This document shows, in pieces, positions 1 through 8,261 of a DNA stretch of 8,392 nt (positions are counted from its first letter, which is position 1; each line of letters opens with the position of its first letter). The stretch spans positions 1 through 8,392 of the forward strand of contig CAIKYN010000253.1 in the NCBI GenBank assembly GCA_903831635.1, read 5' to 3'. The position numbers and the translations under genes were made by a program. The notes below the pieces were generated by a model, which was not told the DNA's origin, ran no database searches, and saw only the letters and a program-made list of their open reading frames with translations. The DNA is from an uncultured Spartobacteria bacterium (GTDB lineage: Bacteria; Verrucomicrobiota; Verrucomicrobiia; Chthoniobacterales; UBA6821).

Positions 1-389
<389 letters not shown>

Positions 390-416
390 TCTCTGGACCT
401 TCGTCAGCTTGACCAG

Positions 417-1277
417 ATGGCCATTGCTGGAACCTTCCATCCTTCCTCCTTGATCTACCTGATTCTGCTCGTCGGATTTGGCTCGCTGGTTTCCCTTTTC
501 CCGTTCCATTCCTGGGCGCCTCCCGCCTATGCCTGCGCCCCGGCTCCCACGGCAATGATGCATGCCGGAGTTTTGAAGAAATTCGGTCTTTATGGATTGA
601 TCCGCATTGCGCTCCCTCTCTTTCCTGATGCCATGCATCAGTTCAATGGACTGCTGCTTCTGCTAGTCATTGGCAACATCCTCTACATCGGCTATGCCAC
701 GGTTGCTCAGAAGCGCCTCGACTGGACGATCGGATACTCCAGTGTCATGCACATGGGGTATATCTTCCTTGGACTTGCCTCGCTGAACGTCATCGGCGTG
801 AACGGCGCCATGATCCTGATGTTTGCCCATGGTCTTTCCGTGGCGGCGGCCTTCGCTCTCTGCGGTGAAATTCGTCGTCGTACCGGAACGCTCGACTACT
901 CCGAGCTAGGTGGCCTTGCCAAGGTGACACCAGTCCTGGGACTTCTCTTTGGATTTGCCGTGATGGCTTCGGTTGGTCTTCCCGGATTTGCCAACTTCGC
1001 CGGTGAAATTCTTGTTTTCTTCGGAGCTACTTCCTACGGCCCCGCGATGATCCTCCCGGTGATCGTCGGTGTATGGGGGGTCGTGATCTCCGCGATCTAT
1101 ATGCTCCGGGCCTATCGCAGCACCTTCTGGGGGCCGATGATTGCCCGATGGGAATCCCTGACGGACATCACTCCAACGGCCACCTGGAGCGTGATCCTTC
1201 TCTTGGTGCCTCTGATGATCGTTGGATTCTATCCCCAGCTCCTCGTGAAGATGGTCACGACAGCCCTTCCTCGCTAA
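417..1277 (+). CDS. nuoM: NADH-quinone oxidoreductase subunit M, 5'-truncated
   Basis: This is the C-terminal part (286 residues from the first ATG) of the NuoM antiporter-like subunit of respiratory complex I. It lies in the inner membrane and takes part in proton pumping coupled to quinone reduction. The family is normally about 490-520 residues, so roughly the first 200 are absent, including the TM5 region with the conserved glutamate. The visible part is typical: FPFHSW (28-33), the APAPTAMMHAGVLKKFG segment with the membrane lysines (about 41-57), YSSVMHMGY (107-115), FAHGLS (136-141) and NFAGE (193-197), with repeated hydrophobic helices throughout. The ATG at 417 is not a true start: the NuoM-like frame extends to about 390 (SLDLRQLDQ) and there is no ribosome-binding site. 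The gene is cut by the foreign-looking sequence at the left. nuoN follows 18 bp after the stop, as in standard nuo operons. Confidence 0.93.
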   Translation: MAIAGTFHPSSLIYLILLVGFGSLVSLFPFHSWAPPAYACAPAPTAMMHAGVLKKFGLYGLIRIALPLFPDAMHQFNGLLLLLVIGNILYIGYATVAQKRLDWTIGYSSVMHMGYIFLGLASLNVIGVNGAMILMFAHGLSVAAAFALCGEIRRRTGTLDYSELGGLAKVTPVLGLLFGFAVMASVGLPGFANFAGEILVFFGATSYGPAMILPVIVGVWGVVISAIYMLRAYRSTFWGPMIARWESLTDITPTATWSVILLLVPLMIVGFYPQLLVKMVTTALPR

Positions 1278-1295
1278 CCCGCCGCCTAGAATTCC

Positions 1296-2738
1296 GTGAA
1301 CTCGCTTTTTCTTGAAATTGCCGTCGTCCTGCTCGGTATCATCCTCCTGCTTGTGGAGGCTTTCTCCGATCGTTCCAACAAGGATTATCTCGCTTATCTG
1401 GGTGCCGCTGGACTGACCGGTATACTCGCCCTGAGCTTCGTGCATCAGAGCGGACCACTGCCTGGAAGCCCTGAGGCCGCATTCATCACCTCCGATATTC
1501 TTTCGGTATTCTTTGTCAGATTCCTGCTGGTTGCCACGATCGTGACGCTCCTCATGATTCCCGGATACCGCCCGGTGCTGGAACTCTATCTCCCCTCCGA
1601 ACGTGCGGGTGGGGGTATCGGCGAGTTTGCAATCCTGCCACTCTTTGTCTGTGCAGGACTGATGTGGATGGTCAGCTCGATAGACTTCATCATGATCTTT
1701 GTCTCGCTGGAGCTCGCGACAATCACTCTCTACGTTCTGGTCACCTATCTCCGTCAGAACACAGCCTCTCTGGAGGCCGGCACGAAGTTCCTGATTCTGG
1801 GTGCACTCTCCACGGGATTCATCGTCTATGGCATCTCCTGGATTTTCGGGGTCACCGGGACAACGAATATCTTGGCGCTACCTGATGCCATCTCTGGATT
1901 GCCCGAATCTTCACTCTATGCGCTGCTCTTCGGAGTCGCGATGATCTTGGTCGCCCTCAGCTTCAAGACAGGCGCCTTCCCATTCCAGTTCTGGATTCCC
2001 GATGTCTACCAAGGTGCCCCGACACCAATCACCTCCTACCTTTCCATTGCTTCCAAGGCAGCCGGATTCGTGGTGCTGATCCGTTTCCTGCTCTCCCTCG
2101 AGGCGATCCCCGTTCTGGCGAATAAGCTCAACGCGGTCGTCACCCTGCTGGCCGCGCTGACACTGCTCTTTGGTAACTTTGCTGCGATTCCCCAGACCAA
2201 CATGAAACGACTGCTCGGTTACTCGAGTGTCGCTCATGCCGGATATCTGTTGATGGGTATCGCCAGTCTGGCTTCGCTCTTGGCAATTCCTGCGATCGGT
2301 TTTTACTTTGCCGGATACCTCGCCATGACCGTACTCGCTTTTGTAGTGCTGCAAGTGGTTTCGCAAGCAACCGGTGGTGATGAGATTTCACGCTTCAATG
2401 GTCTCTCCAAGCGCTCTCCCTTCCTAGCCGGAGCCATGCTTCTCTCCGCGGCATCACTTGCAGGCATTCCCTTCACGGCAGGATTTATCGGAAAGCTTCT
2501 GATTTTTGAGGTCGCCCTGAAGCAGGGCCACTATGGCTTGGTGATGCTCGGCTGTGTCACGGTAGCCTCAGGATTCTACTATTACTTCAAGGTGATCCGC
2601 GCGATGTACTGGCAGCAACCCTCCGAGGAAACCGCTATCCCGGTTTCAGCCACGACCAAGTGGCTGATTTTCGTCCTTGGAGCAGGCATCCTGATCTTGG
2701 GAATCTATCCGGCTCCGGTGCTGGCGGCGCTTCGCTAG
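1296..2738 (+). CDS. nuoN: NADH-quinone oxidoreductase subunit N
   Basis: Complete 480-residue NuoN, the third antiporter-like membrane subunit of complex I and usually the last gene of the nuo operon. Length and hydrophobic profile (about 14 helices) fit the family. Key sites are visible: Glu139 in VSLELATITLY (TM5 type), Lys224 in SFKTGAFPFQFW, the diagnostic WIPDVYQGAPTPITSYLS (233-250), Lys254 in ASKAAGF, YSSVAHAGYLLMG (309-321) and Lys400 in AGFIGKLLIFE. The start is GTG at 1296, 18 bp after the nuoM stop. No clear Shine-Dalgarno precedes it, so coupling to nuoM translation is likely. No other good start fits the expected N-terminus better. It appears intact with no missing charged residue. 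Confidence 0.96.
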   Translation: MNSLFLEIAVVLLGIILLLVEAFSDRSNKDYLAYLGAAGLTGILALSFVHQSGPLPGSPEAAFITSDILSVFFVRFLLVATIVTLLMIPGYRPVLELYLPSERAGGGIGEFAILPLFVCAGLMWMVSSIDFIMIFVSLELATITLYVLVTYLRQNTASLEAGTKFLILGALSTGFIVYGISWIFGVTGTTNILALPDAISGLPESSLYALLFGVAMILVALSFKTGAFPFQFWIPDVYQGAPTPITSYLSIASKAAGFVVLIRFLLSLEAIPVLANKLNAVVTLLAALTLLFGNFAAIPQTNMKRLLGYSSVAHAGYLLMGIASLASLLAIPAIGFYFAGYLAMTVLAFVVLQVVSQATGGDEISRFNGLSKRSPFLAGAMLLSAASLAGIPFTAGFIGKLLIFEVALKQGHYGLVMLGCVTVASGFYYYFKVIRAMYWQQPSEETAIPVSATTKWLIFVLGAGILILGIYPAPVLAALR

Positions 2739-2754
2739 TTTCGGAATGCTGTTC

Positions 2755-2775
2755 TGGAGGGAAACTCAACCTCCA
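2755..2775 (+). other. Weak inverted repeat between nuoN and recF
   Basis: TGGAGG (2755-2760) and CCTCCA (2770-2775) form a possible 6-bp stem with a 9-nt loop, 16 bp after the nuoN stop. There is no T-run after it, so it is a poor intrinsic terminator in the textbook sense. It may be chance or a minor attenuator or mRNA 3'-end structure. Confidence 0.3.
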
Positions 2776-2795
2776 TCTCCTACGGGATCCTAAGG

Positions 2796-3869
2796 GTGAG
2801 CCAGATTAACCAGCTCATCCTCAGGGGGTTTCGGTGCTTTCGGGAGCTGCGGTATGAACCGGCTCCGGGACTGAACTTCATCACAGGTGCCAATGCCCGG
2901 GGAAAAACCTCGATTCTTGAGGCTGCTTGTTTCCTGATGCGCCTACGTTCTCCGAGGACGTCTGCACTGGGGGAGATGGTTCGCTTCGGTGAGGCCTCCT
3001 TCCTGATCGAGGGGCTGGTGAAGAGCGAGGAGGAGACGCGACTAGGAGTCACCTGCACGCCTCCCGCGCGCGCTCTCAAGCTCGATGGGGTTCCTCAGTC
3101 CTCGAGCACTGAGTTTCTCAAGCTGGGAACTATCGTCTGGTTCGGAAGCGATGATCTTTTTTTGGTCAATGGTCCGGCCGAGCGTCGACGCAAGCTGCTG
3201 GATAGCGCGGGCCTGCAAACCGGCGTGAGATCTCGGAGCTATGCCCGGGATCTCAGGGATTATGATCGTGCTCTACGCGCAAGAAACCTGCTGCTGCGCG
3301 AGGGGCGATCGCGCCGTGAAATTGAGGCCTATGATCACCCGCTTGCCGAGACGGGAGACCGGATTCTTGGCTTCCGTCACGATCTGGTCACGACACTTGC
3401 ACCGCTTGTGTCGGATGCGTGCCGTAAGATCTCAGGGGAAACTTTGGAGATCTCGTATGAGCCTGGATCTGCGGGGGCAATGATGGAGTCATTGCTCTTG
3501 AGTCGCGACGAGGAGATACGCCTGAGGCAGACCCGGGTGGGTCCCCAAAGGGATGATCTGAAGCTGCTTCTGAACAGCATTCCCGCAGGATCCTTCGCCT
3601 CCGAGGGGCAGCGTCGAACGATTGCTCTCGCCCTCAAATTGGCCGTTGCAGCACTCCTCAATCTCGAAAACGGTAGACCTCCACTTCTCCTTCTGGACGA
3701 TATCTTCGGGGAGTTGGACCCCTCTCGACGTGATGCACTTCTGACCGGTATGCCAGCAGGGGCGCAGGCCCTTCTCAGCACGGCGGAACTCACGGGGATT
3801 TCGATACCCACAGGTTCCAGGATTCATCGCTTCTCAACGAATGGGACTCTGGAGATGCTCTCACCCTAG
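2796..3869 (+). CDS. recF: DNA replication and repair protein RecF
   Basis: RecF is a cytoplasmic ABC/SMC-type ATPase that binds gapped DNA and helps RecO/RecR load RecA at stalled forks and single-strand gaps. The 357-residue length matches the family (about 355-375). In order: the N-terminal strand LILRGFRCF (7-15), Walker A GANARGKTS (31-39), the coiled/helical middle with WFGSDDLFLVNGPAERRR (115-132), the RecF-typical GPQRDDL (249-255), the signature SEGQRRT (269-275) and Walker B LLLLDDIFGELD (297-308). GTG at 2796 is chosen because the protein begins exactly at the first RecF strand. The AGGG directly against it is too close to be a good Shine-Dalgarno, so the start is somewhat uncertain. 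It lies 57 bp after nuoN and 70 bp before the exporter, not in the common dnaA-dnaN-recF arrangement. Confidence 0.94.
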   Translation: MSQINQLILRGFRCFRELRYEPAPGLNFITGANARGKTSILEAACFLMRLRSPRTSALGEMVRFGEASFLIEGLVKSEEETRLGVTCTPPARALKLDGVPQSSSTEFLKLGTIVWFGSDDLFLVNGPAERRRKLLDSAGLQTGVRSRSYARDLRDYDRALRARNLLLREGRSRREIEAYDHPLAETGDRILGFRHDLVTTLAPLVSDACRKISGETLEISYEPGSAGAMMESLLLSRDEEIRLRQTRVGPQRDDLKLLLNSIPAGSFASEGQRRTIALALKLAVAALLNLENGRPPLLLLDDIFGELDPSRRDALLTGMPAGAQALLSTAELTGISIPTGSRIHRFSTNGTLEMLSP

Positions 3870-3915
3870 GCTGGCAGACACAGGTTCTGAATGACTCGAC
3901 TTGAAGGTAAAGGAT

Positions 3916-3932
3916 TCTTGCCTTAGGCAAGA
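3916..3932. promoter_or_regulatory. 17-bp perfect palindrome overlapping exporter RBS
   Basis: TCTTGCCT-T-AGGCAAGA reads as a perfect inverted repeat with 8-bp arms around a single T. Its right end overlaps the Shine-Dalgarno AGAGG (3930-3934) of the ABC exporter, whose ATG is at 3940. As RNA it can fold into a 7-bp stem with a TTA loop that covers part of the ribosome-binding site. As DNA it has the shape of a dimeric repressor operator. No T-run follows, so it is not an intrinsic terminator of recF. The function is inferred. Confidence 0.5.
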
Positions 3933-3934
3933 GG
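3930..3934 (+). promoter_or_regulatory. Shine-Dalgarno that decides exporter start
   Basis: AGAGG lies five bases before ATG 3940. It supports that ATG over the in-frame TTG at 3901, which has no upstream purine-rich site and would add 13 polar residues not expected in this transporter type. Confidence 0.65.
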
Positions 3935-3939
3935 TAGGC

Positions 3940-5742
3940 ATGGCCATCTATCTCCGTACGCTCCGTTATTTTCGTGCCTATTCAGGCCATACGATTCTGG
4001 CCGTACTGCTAATGTCTGCGGGCATCGGATTCAATCTGCTGGCTCCCTGGCCTTTCAAATATGTCGTCGACGGAATCCTGCAACCCAAGAACGCAGCAGG
4101 TGTCTCTTCGGCCCATGCTTTTATAGCGGAGTGGTTTTCGTGGACCAGCGACCGAGGAGCAGCTCTGACACTTTTCGTGATCATGGCCCTGATCGCAGTG
4201 GTTTCGGGGTTGGTGAATCTCCTCTCCAACACGCTTCTCATCAAGATCGGCCTGAAGGCGCTCCTGCATCTCCGCACCCAGCTTTACAGTTGTCTGCAGT
4301 CTCTTCCCCTTCAGTTTCATGACACAAGGCGTAGCAGCGACTCCTCCTTCCGCGTTGCCTATGATTCGCAGTCCATTCAGACGATTTACAACAAAGGGTT
4401 TGCGACGATCTTCGGGGCGGTGGTCACTCTGGTGGGCGCCTTGACCATCATGTTCCGGATGAACTGGCAACTGACGCTCGTCTCGATGACCGTCATACCT
4501 CCCCTTTACTGGGCTATTCAACATTACGGAGATCGCATTCGCAGGGAGTCGACAACCATTCAGGAAAGAGAGAGTGACCTGTTGGCAACAACGCAGGAGG
4601 GTCTCGGTTCGATCCGGATGGTTCAGGCCTTCGGTCGGGAGTCGTTCGAGGTGAGTCAGTTCGTGCGTCATGCAACGAGGAGCCTCGAGGCAAATTTCCG
4701 ATTGAACATGACCTCCATGAAGAGCGCTCTCTTGGTGACCACGCTCATCGCTCTGGGAACCTCTGCCATGTATTATGTAGGGACGATCCAGGTGCTCGAC
4801 GGCAGGTTGAGCATTGGTGATCTGACAGTCTTCGTCGCGTATCTGGCGACGCTCTACCAACCGATCCAGCAACTCACCTACACGGCTTGGGCACTGGAGG
4901 GAGCTGCAGCAGGCGCACAGCGGTGCTTTGAAATCCTCGACCGCGAGGAGGAGACCAAGGATGACCCCGGAGCGATCACGATGCCTGCCGCCAAAGGAGA
5001 GATCACCTTCGCGGGAATCTCCTTTGCCTATGATCCGAAGGCTCCTGTGCTCTCTGGAGTCGATTTGGCGATTGCACCGGGTGAGACGGTTGCCTTCGTG
5101 GGTGGAACCGGTGCGGGAAAGAGCACACTCCTGAGTCTCGTGCCACGCTTTTATGATCCTACGGCCGGGATCGTGAGGATCGACGGTCATGACCTGAGAG
5201 GTATCACCAAAGCCTCTCTTAGAGCCCAGATCGGCATGGTGCTGCAGGACACCCTTCTTTTTTCGAGCAGTATTCGGGAAAACATTGCCTACGGGCGAGA
5301 AGGAGCGAGTGAAGCTGAAATCATCGAGGCGGCGAGGCGCGCCCAAGCCTATGACTTCATCATGGCTCAACCTCAGGGATTCGACACGCCCGTTGGAGAG
5401 CGCGGTGGGCATCTCAGTGTCGGACAGCGCCAGCGTCTCGGAATAGCCCGGGCTTTCCTGAAGAATGCTCCGATCCTGCTTTTGGACGAACCAACCTCGG
5501 CTCTCGATCCCTCCACCGAAAAGGCGATCATGGAGACCATTGTGGAGCTGATGAAGGGACGCACCACCCTCATCATCACGCACAGGCTTTCAACGGTGCA
5601 TCATCTCGGCAGGGTGGTATTGCTTGAGCATGGGCGGATTGCGGAGCAGGGGACTGGCCCTGAATTGCTCGCCGCAGGTGGCTCCTACGCTCGGCTCTAC
5701 CATGCGGCTGGGCATGAACCGAAAGGGAAAAACGAATCATGA
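3940..5742 (+). CDS. ABC transporter, MsbA/LmrA-type exporter half-transporter
   Basis: A 600-residue fused membrane-plus-ATPase half-transporter that should work as a homodimer (or heterodimer) in the inner membrane, exporting a lipid, glycolipid, peptide or drug. Six membrane segments lie at about residues 17-47, 74-100, 154-172, 178-196, 263-286 and 295-313. The nucleotide-binding domain follows: Walker A GGTGAGKST (388-396), Q-loop LQD (435-437), signature LSVGQ (492-496, Val in place of the usual Gly), Walker B ILLLDE with catalytic Glu517, D-loop SALD (520-523) and switch His548 in THRLS. All catalytic residues are present, so it should be active. An alternative TTG start at 3901 gives 613 residues. 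The stop overlaps the next gene's ATG (ATGA), so the two are co-translated. The neighbouring putative glycosyltransferases suggest a glycan-related substrate, but MsbA itself is not proven. Confidence 0.93.
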   Translation: MAIYLRTLRYFRAYSGHTILAVLLMSAGIGFNLLAPWPFKYVVDGILQPKNAAGVSSAHAFIAEWFSWTSDRGAALTLFVIMALIAVVSGLVNLLSNTLLIKIGLKALLHLRTQLYSCLQSLPLQFHDTRRSSDSSFRVAYDSQSIQTIYNKGFATIFGAVVTLVGALTIMFRMNWQLTLVSMTVIPPLYWAIQHYGDRIRRESTTIQERESDLLATTQEGLGSIRMVQAFGRESFEVSQFVRHATRSLEANFRLNMTSMKSALLVTTLIALGTSAMYYVGTIQVLDGRLSIGDLTVFVAYLATLYQPIQQLTYTAWALEGAAAGAQRCFEILDREEETKDDPGAITMPAAKGEITFAGISFAYDPKAPVLSGVDLAIAPGETVAFVGGTGAGKSTLLSLVPRFYDPTAGIVRIDGHDLRGITKASLRAQIGMVLQDTLLFSSSIRENIAYGREGASEAEIIEAARRAQAYDFIMAQPQGFDTPVGERGGHLSVGQRQRLGIARAFLKNAPILLLDEPTSALDPSTEKAIMETIVELMKGRTTLIITHRLSTVHHLGRVVLLEHGRIAEQGTGPELLAAGGSYARLYHAAGHEPKGKNES

Positions 5743-6920
5743 AGCGAAAAAAGATCATTGTCCTGGGATTCATGGGCGGTATGCCCATCGCCGGAGTCAT
5801 CTGGCAGCATATTCACTACATCGTCGGTCTGCAGCGACTGGGACATGAAGTTTACTACATCGAGGATACGCTGAACTATCCGTACGATCCCGTAGCCTTC
5901 AACATCTCCGATGACTGCACCTACGCGGCACAGACGCTGGGACGGTTGGCCGAAGAGCACGGCTTCGAGGGGCGCTGGGCCTACTGCGCGCGCTTCAAAG
6001 ATCCGATGGAGAGTATCGGAATGTCGCTCGCCGAAATCAGGACTCTCTACAAGGAGGCTGACTGCGCGCTCAATATCTGCGGGTCGCACGACATGAACGA
6101 CGATCTCCGTACGATCCGGAATCTGATCTATGTCGAGAGCGATCCCGGCGTGGAGCAGATCAAAATAGATCAGGGAGAGTCGTCGACCATTGATTACCTC
6201 AAGGAACACCATCATCTCTTCACCTTTGGCGAGAATATCAGCACGCCTGAATTCGTCGTGCCAACCCATGGCTTTCATTGGCTTCCAACCCGACAACCTG
6301 TGGTCACGGATCTCTGGTGCGGCTCTGCCGAGGCTTCCGCGCCGGATCCGACCGCCATGTTCACGACCATCTGCAATTGGTCGACGAGCGGCAAAAAGGA
6401 CATCGTCTGGAACGACTCCAATTACCTCTGGAGCAAATCACTCGAGTTCCTCCGCTTTATCGAGGCTCCAAAACTCTCCGGGGAGCCTTTTGAGATGGCG
6501 ACTGATATCAAGAAGGAGGAGGAGTTGGAGATCTTTCATAAGAATGACTGGAAGCTCGTGCTTCCCCATGATCTGAGCGTGGATTGGAATGGCTACCGTG
6601 ACTACATCCGCAACTCCAAGGGGGAGTTCACCTGCGCCAAAGACCAATATGTCCGACTGAACACCGGATGGTTCAGTGATCGTACCGCTTGTTACCTTGC
6701 GGCGGGACGACCAGTCATCACTCAAGAGACCGGTTTTTCCGCTCATTATGGGGGCAAGGAGGGACTGCTGTCTTTTTCCACCATGGAGGAGATCGTGGAT
6801 GCGGTCGCCTCGATCCGGGCGGATTACAAGAGGCATAGTCGCGCCGCGCTCGTAATCGCTCGCGAGGTCTTCGAGGCAGAGAAAGTCCTGGCATCTCTCT
6901 TGGAGCGAGCGGGCGTTTAA
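5739..6920 (+). CDS. Putative GT-B glycosyltransferase (CgeB-like)
   Basis: A 393-residue soluble protein of a widespread but poorly characterised family resembling CgeB/GT-B glycosyltransferases. A basic MKRKK start leads into the first Rossmann-like strand IIVLGFMGGMP (6-16), then GLQRLGHEVYYIEDT (30-44). The middle has the YVESDPG..Q...DQ motif (131-145), FTFGENI (161-167) and FTTICNW (208-214). The C-terminal domain has GEFTCAK (295-301) and GWFSDRTACYLAAGRPVITQETG (310-332), the part most like the nucleotide-sugar-binding half of GT-B enzymes with its conserved Glu/Asp. There is no signal peptide or membrane helix. It starts inside the stop of the exporter gene (4-bp overlap). It probably transfers a sugar to a cell-surface or exported product, but donor and acceptor are unknown. 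The family recognition is from memory and motif pattern, not a database search. Confidence 0.72.
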   Translation: MKRKKIIVLGFMGGMPIAGVIWQHIHYIVGLQRLGHEVYYIEDTLNYPYDPVAFNISDDCTYAAQTLGRLAEEHGFEGRWAYCARFKDPMESIGMSLAEIRTLYKEADCALNICGSHDMNDDLRTIRNLIYVESDPGVEQIKIDQGESSTIDYLKEHHHLFTFGENISTPEFVVPTHGFHWLPTRQPVVTDLWCGSAEASAPDPTAMFTTICNWSTSGKKDIVWNDSNYLWSKSLEFLRFIEAPKLSGEPFEMATDIKKEEELEIFHKNDWKLVLPHDLSVDWNGYRDYIRNSKGEFTCAKDQYVRLNTGWFSDRTACYLAAGRPVITQETGFSAHYGGKEGLLSFSTMEEIVDAVASIRADYKRHSRAALVIAREVFEAEKVLASLLERAGV

Positions 6921-7059
6921 ATGAGCCCTCAGGGATGAGAGAGACGAAGGAGGTAGAGACAACTCAACATAAGAAAGGCCGCTGGAGCATTAGGCTGCAT
7001 CGTTCATTTCCTCTTCAATTATTTATTCCGACCGCATCCCTTTTATCCCCTTTATCCCC
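6921..7059 (+). other. 139-bp leader between the two glycosyltransferase genes
   Basis: This gap breaks an otherwise tight run. It contains a strong Shine-Dalgarno-like AAGGAGGT (6947-6954) with no start codon at a usable distance, a short AT-rich part (about 7003-7027) that could hold a promoter without clear boxes, and a pyrimidine-rich repeat (ATCCC-TTTT-ATCCCC-TTT-ATCCCC, 7036-7059) right up to the next ATG. No tRNA, riboswitch or terminator is recognisable. Confidence 0.45.
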
Positions 7060-8226
7060 ATGAGTCCTTCATCTCTCCCTCCTGTTTTTGTTGGTTGCGG
7101 ATTCTCAGCCAAGTACCCCGAGGGTGGTGGGAACTTTTCCGTTCCCCTTCAGTACCTCATGGGGCTGAAGCGAATGGGACGCCGCGGTGTCTGGCTTGAG
7201 GTTCTTCAGGAGAGCGGTGACCCGGAGAAGGATGCCCATTGTATCCGGACCTTTCGTCGCCGGATGTCCTTGTACGGAATCGAGTATTGCCTGCTTCTGC
7301 GTCCGACTCAGAAAGTCCAAGGACCCGAGGAGCATCATCCCGAGGCGATGAGAGCCTTTGGGATGACAATTGCTGAATTGAAGGAACTCGCCCCTCACGC
7401 CGTCCTGCTGAATCTCAGTTATTCAATCAAGCCCCCCCTCACGAATCTCTTCGGACGGCGACTGCTCTGCAGCCTTGATCCCACGGAGGTGCTTTTCTGG
7501 ATGGACCAGATGGAGATGGGACAGTCATCGCATGATGAGTTCTGGTCCATCGGCCTCTGCATGGAGGCGATCGATCCCCGCCTGCCCAAGCCGATCGTTC
7601 CTTGGAAGAGCTATTTCCCCCTCGTTGACACGGAGTTGCTTCAACCGCAACCCCGCCCCCCGGGAAAGCCCCGGTTCACCACAATTGGCCAATGGTATTG
7701 GGATGGAAATATCACGATCGGGGATGAGTGGCGTGACTACTCCAAGCAAGCGGCCTTTGCCCCCTATATGGATCTTCCCGGACAGGTTCCCGAGGCGGTC
7801 TTCGAGTTGGCCATGAATCTCAATTCCGATGACCCCGAGCGAGCGCGTCTCCGCTCGATGGGATGGAAGGTGGCCACGCCACATGCTCTGACCCGCACGC
7901 CCGCCTCCTACTACCGCTATCTGGCGGATGCCACGGCGGAGTTCACTGCGGTGAAGCTTGAGGCCATCATGGGGAGTGGATGGCTAAGTGATCGGGCCGC
8001 CGCGTTTTTAGCTTTGGGGCGTCCTGTCGTCACCGAACCTACGGGCGCCGAGCGCTTCCTGCCGAAGGATTCGGGAATGCTCTTCGTCAAAAATCTGGAA
8101 GAGGCGGTGGAGGCCTCGCAACGCGTCCTCAAGGATTGGACCGCGCTTTCGAAGGCGGCACGCCTGACAGCCGTGGAGTGCTTTGATTCGGTAAAGAATC
8201 TTAAGTTGCTTCTGGGAAAGTCGTGA
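7060..8226 (+). CDS. Putative glycosyltransferase, divergent paralogue of preceding gene
   Basis: A 388-residue soluble protein that shares the framework of the gene at 5739. Matching pieces are LQYLMGLKRMGRRGVWLE (30-47) against the first gene's GLQRLGHEVYYIE, SLDPTEVLFWMDQ (138-150) against ESDPG......DQ, FTTIGQW (206-212) against FTTICNW, WKVATPHALT (269-278) against WKLVLPHDLS, AEFTAVK (293-299) against GEFTCAK, and GWLSDRAAAFLALGRPVVTEPTG (307-329). The N-terminal half is much more diverged, which usually means a different acceptor. ATG 7060 is used because the protein then begins at its first predicted strand FVGCGF. There is no Shine-Dalgarno in front, only a C/T repeat, so initiation may be weak or unusual. 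It is in the same direction as the exporter operon and ends 35 bp before the 3' end of an oppositely oriented tRNA. Donor and acceptor cannot be named. Confidence 0.7.
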   Translation: MSPSSLPPVFVGCGFSAKYPEGGGNFSVPLQYLMGLKRMGRRGVWLEVLQESGDPEKDAHCIRTFRRRMSLYGIEYCLLLRPTQKVQGPEEHHPEAMRAFGMTIAELKELAPHAVLLNLSYSIKPPLTNLFGRRLLCSLDPTEVLFWMDQMEMGQSSHDEFWSIGLCMEAIDPRLPKPIVPWKSYFPLVDTELLQPQPRPPGKPRFTTIGQWYWDGNITIGDEWRDYSKQAAFAPYMDLPGQVPEAVFELAMNLNSDDPERARLRSMGWKVATPHALTRTPASYYRYLADATAEFTAVKLEAIMGSGWLSDRAAAFLALGRPVVTEPTGAERFLPKDSGMLFVKNLEEAVEASQRVLKDWTALSKAARLTAVECFDSVKNLKLLLGKS

Positions 8227-8261
8227 AGCCCTGAAGCCTTGAAAAGGAAAGTTTTGAAACG

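Noticed and set aside
906..1445. Antisense open frame over nuoM/nuoN
   Set aside because: Low-quality polar translation opposite clearly conserved membrane-protein genes.
3901..3939. TTG start for the ABC exporter
   Set aside because: No Shine-Dalgarno precedes it and it adds a polar 13-residue leader. ATG 3940 has AGAGG at good spacing.
4009..5583. Long minus-strand open frame (over 500 codons) opposite the ABC exporter
   Set aside because: The translation is His/Arg/Gly/Glu-rich with no recognisable domain, and it mirrors a gene with complete Walker A, signature and Walker B motifs. It is a codon-bias shadow.
6921..6938. Mini-ORF MSPQG-stop directly after the first glycosyltransferase stop, similar to the MSP start of the next gene
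   Set aside because: Five codons with no own SD. The similarity to the next gene's first three residues is too short to mean a duplication.
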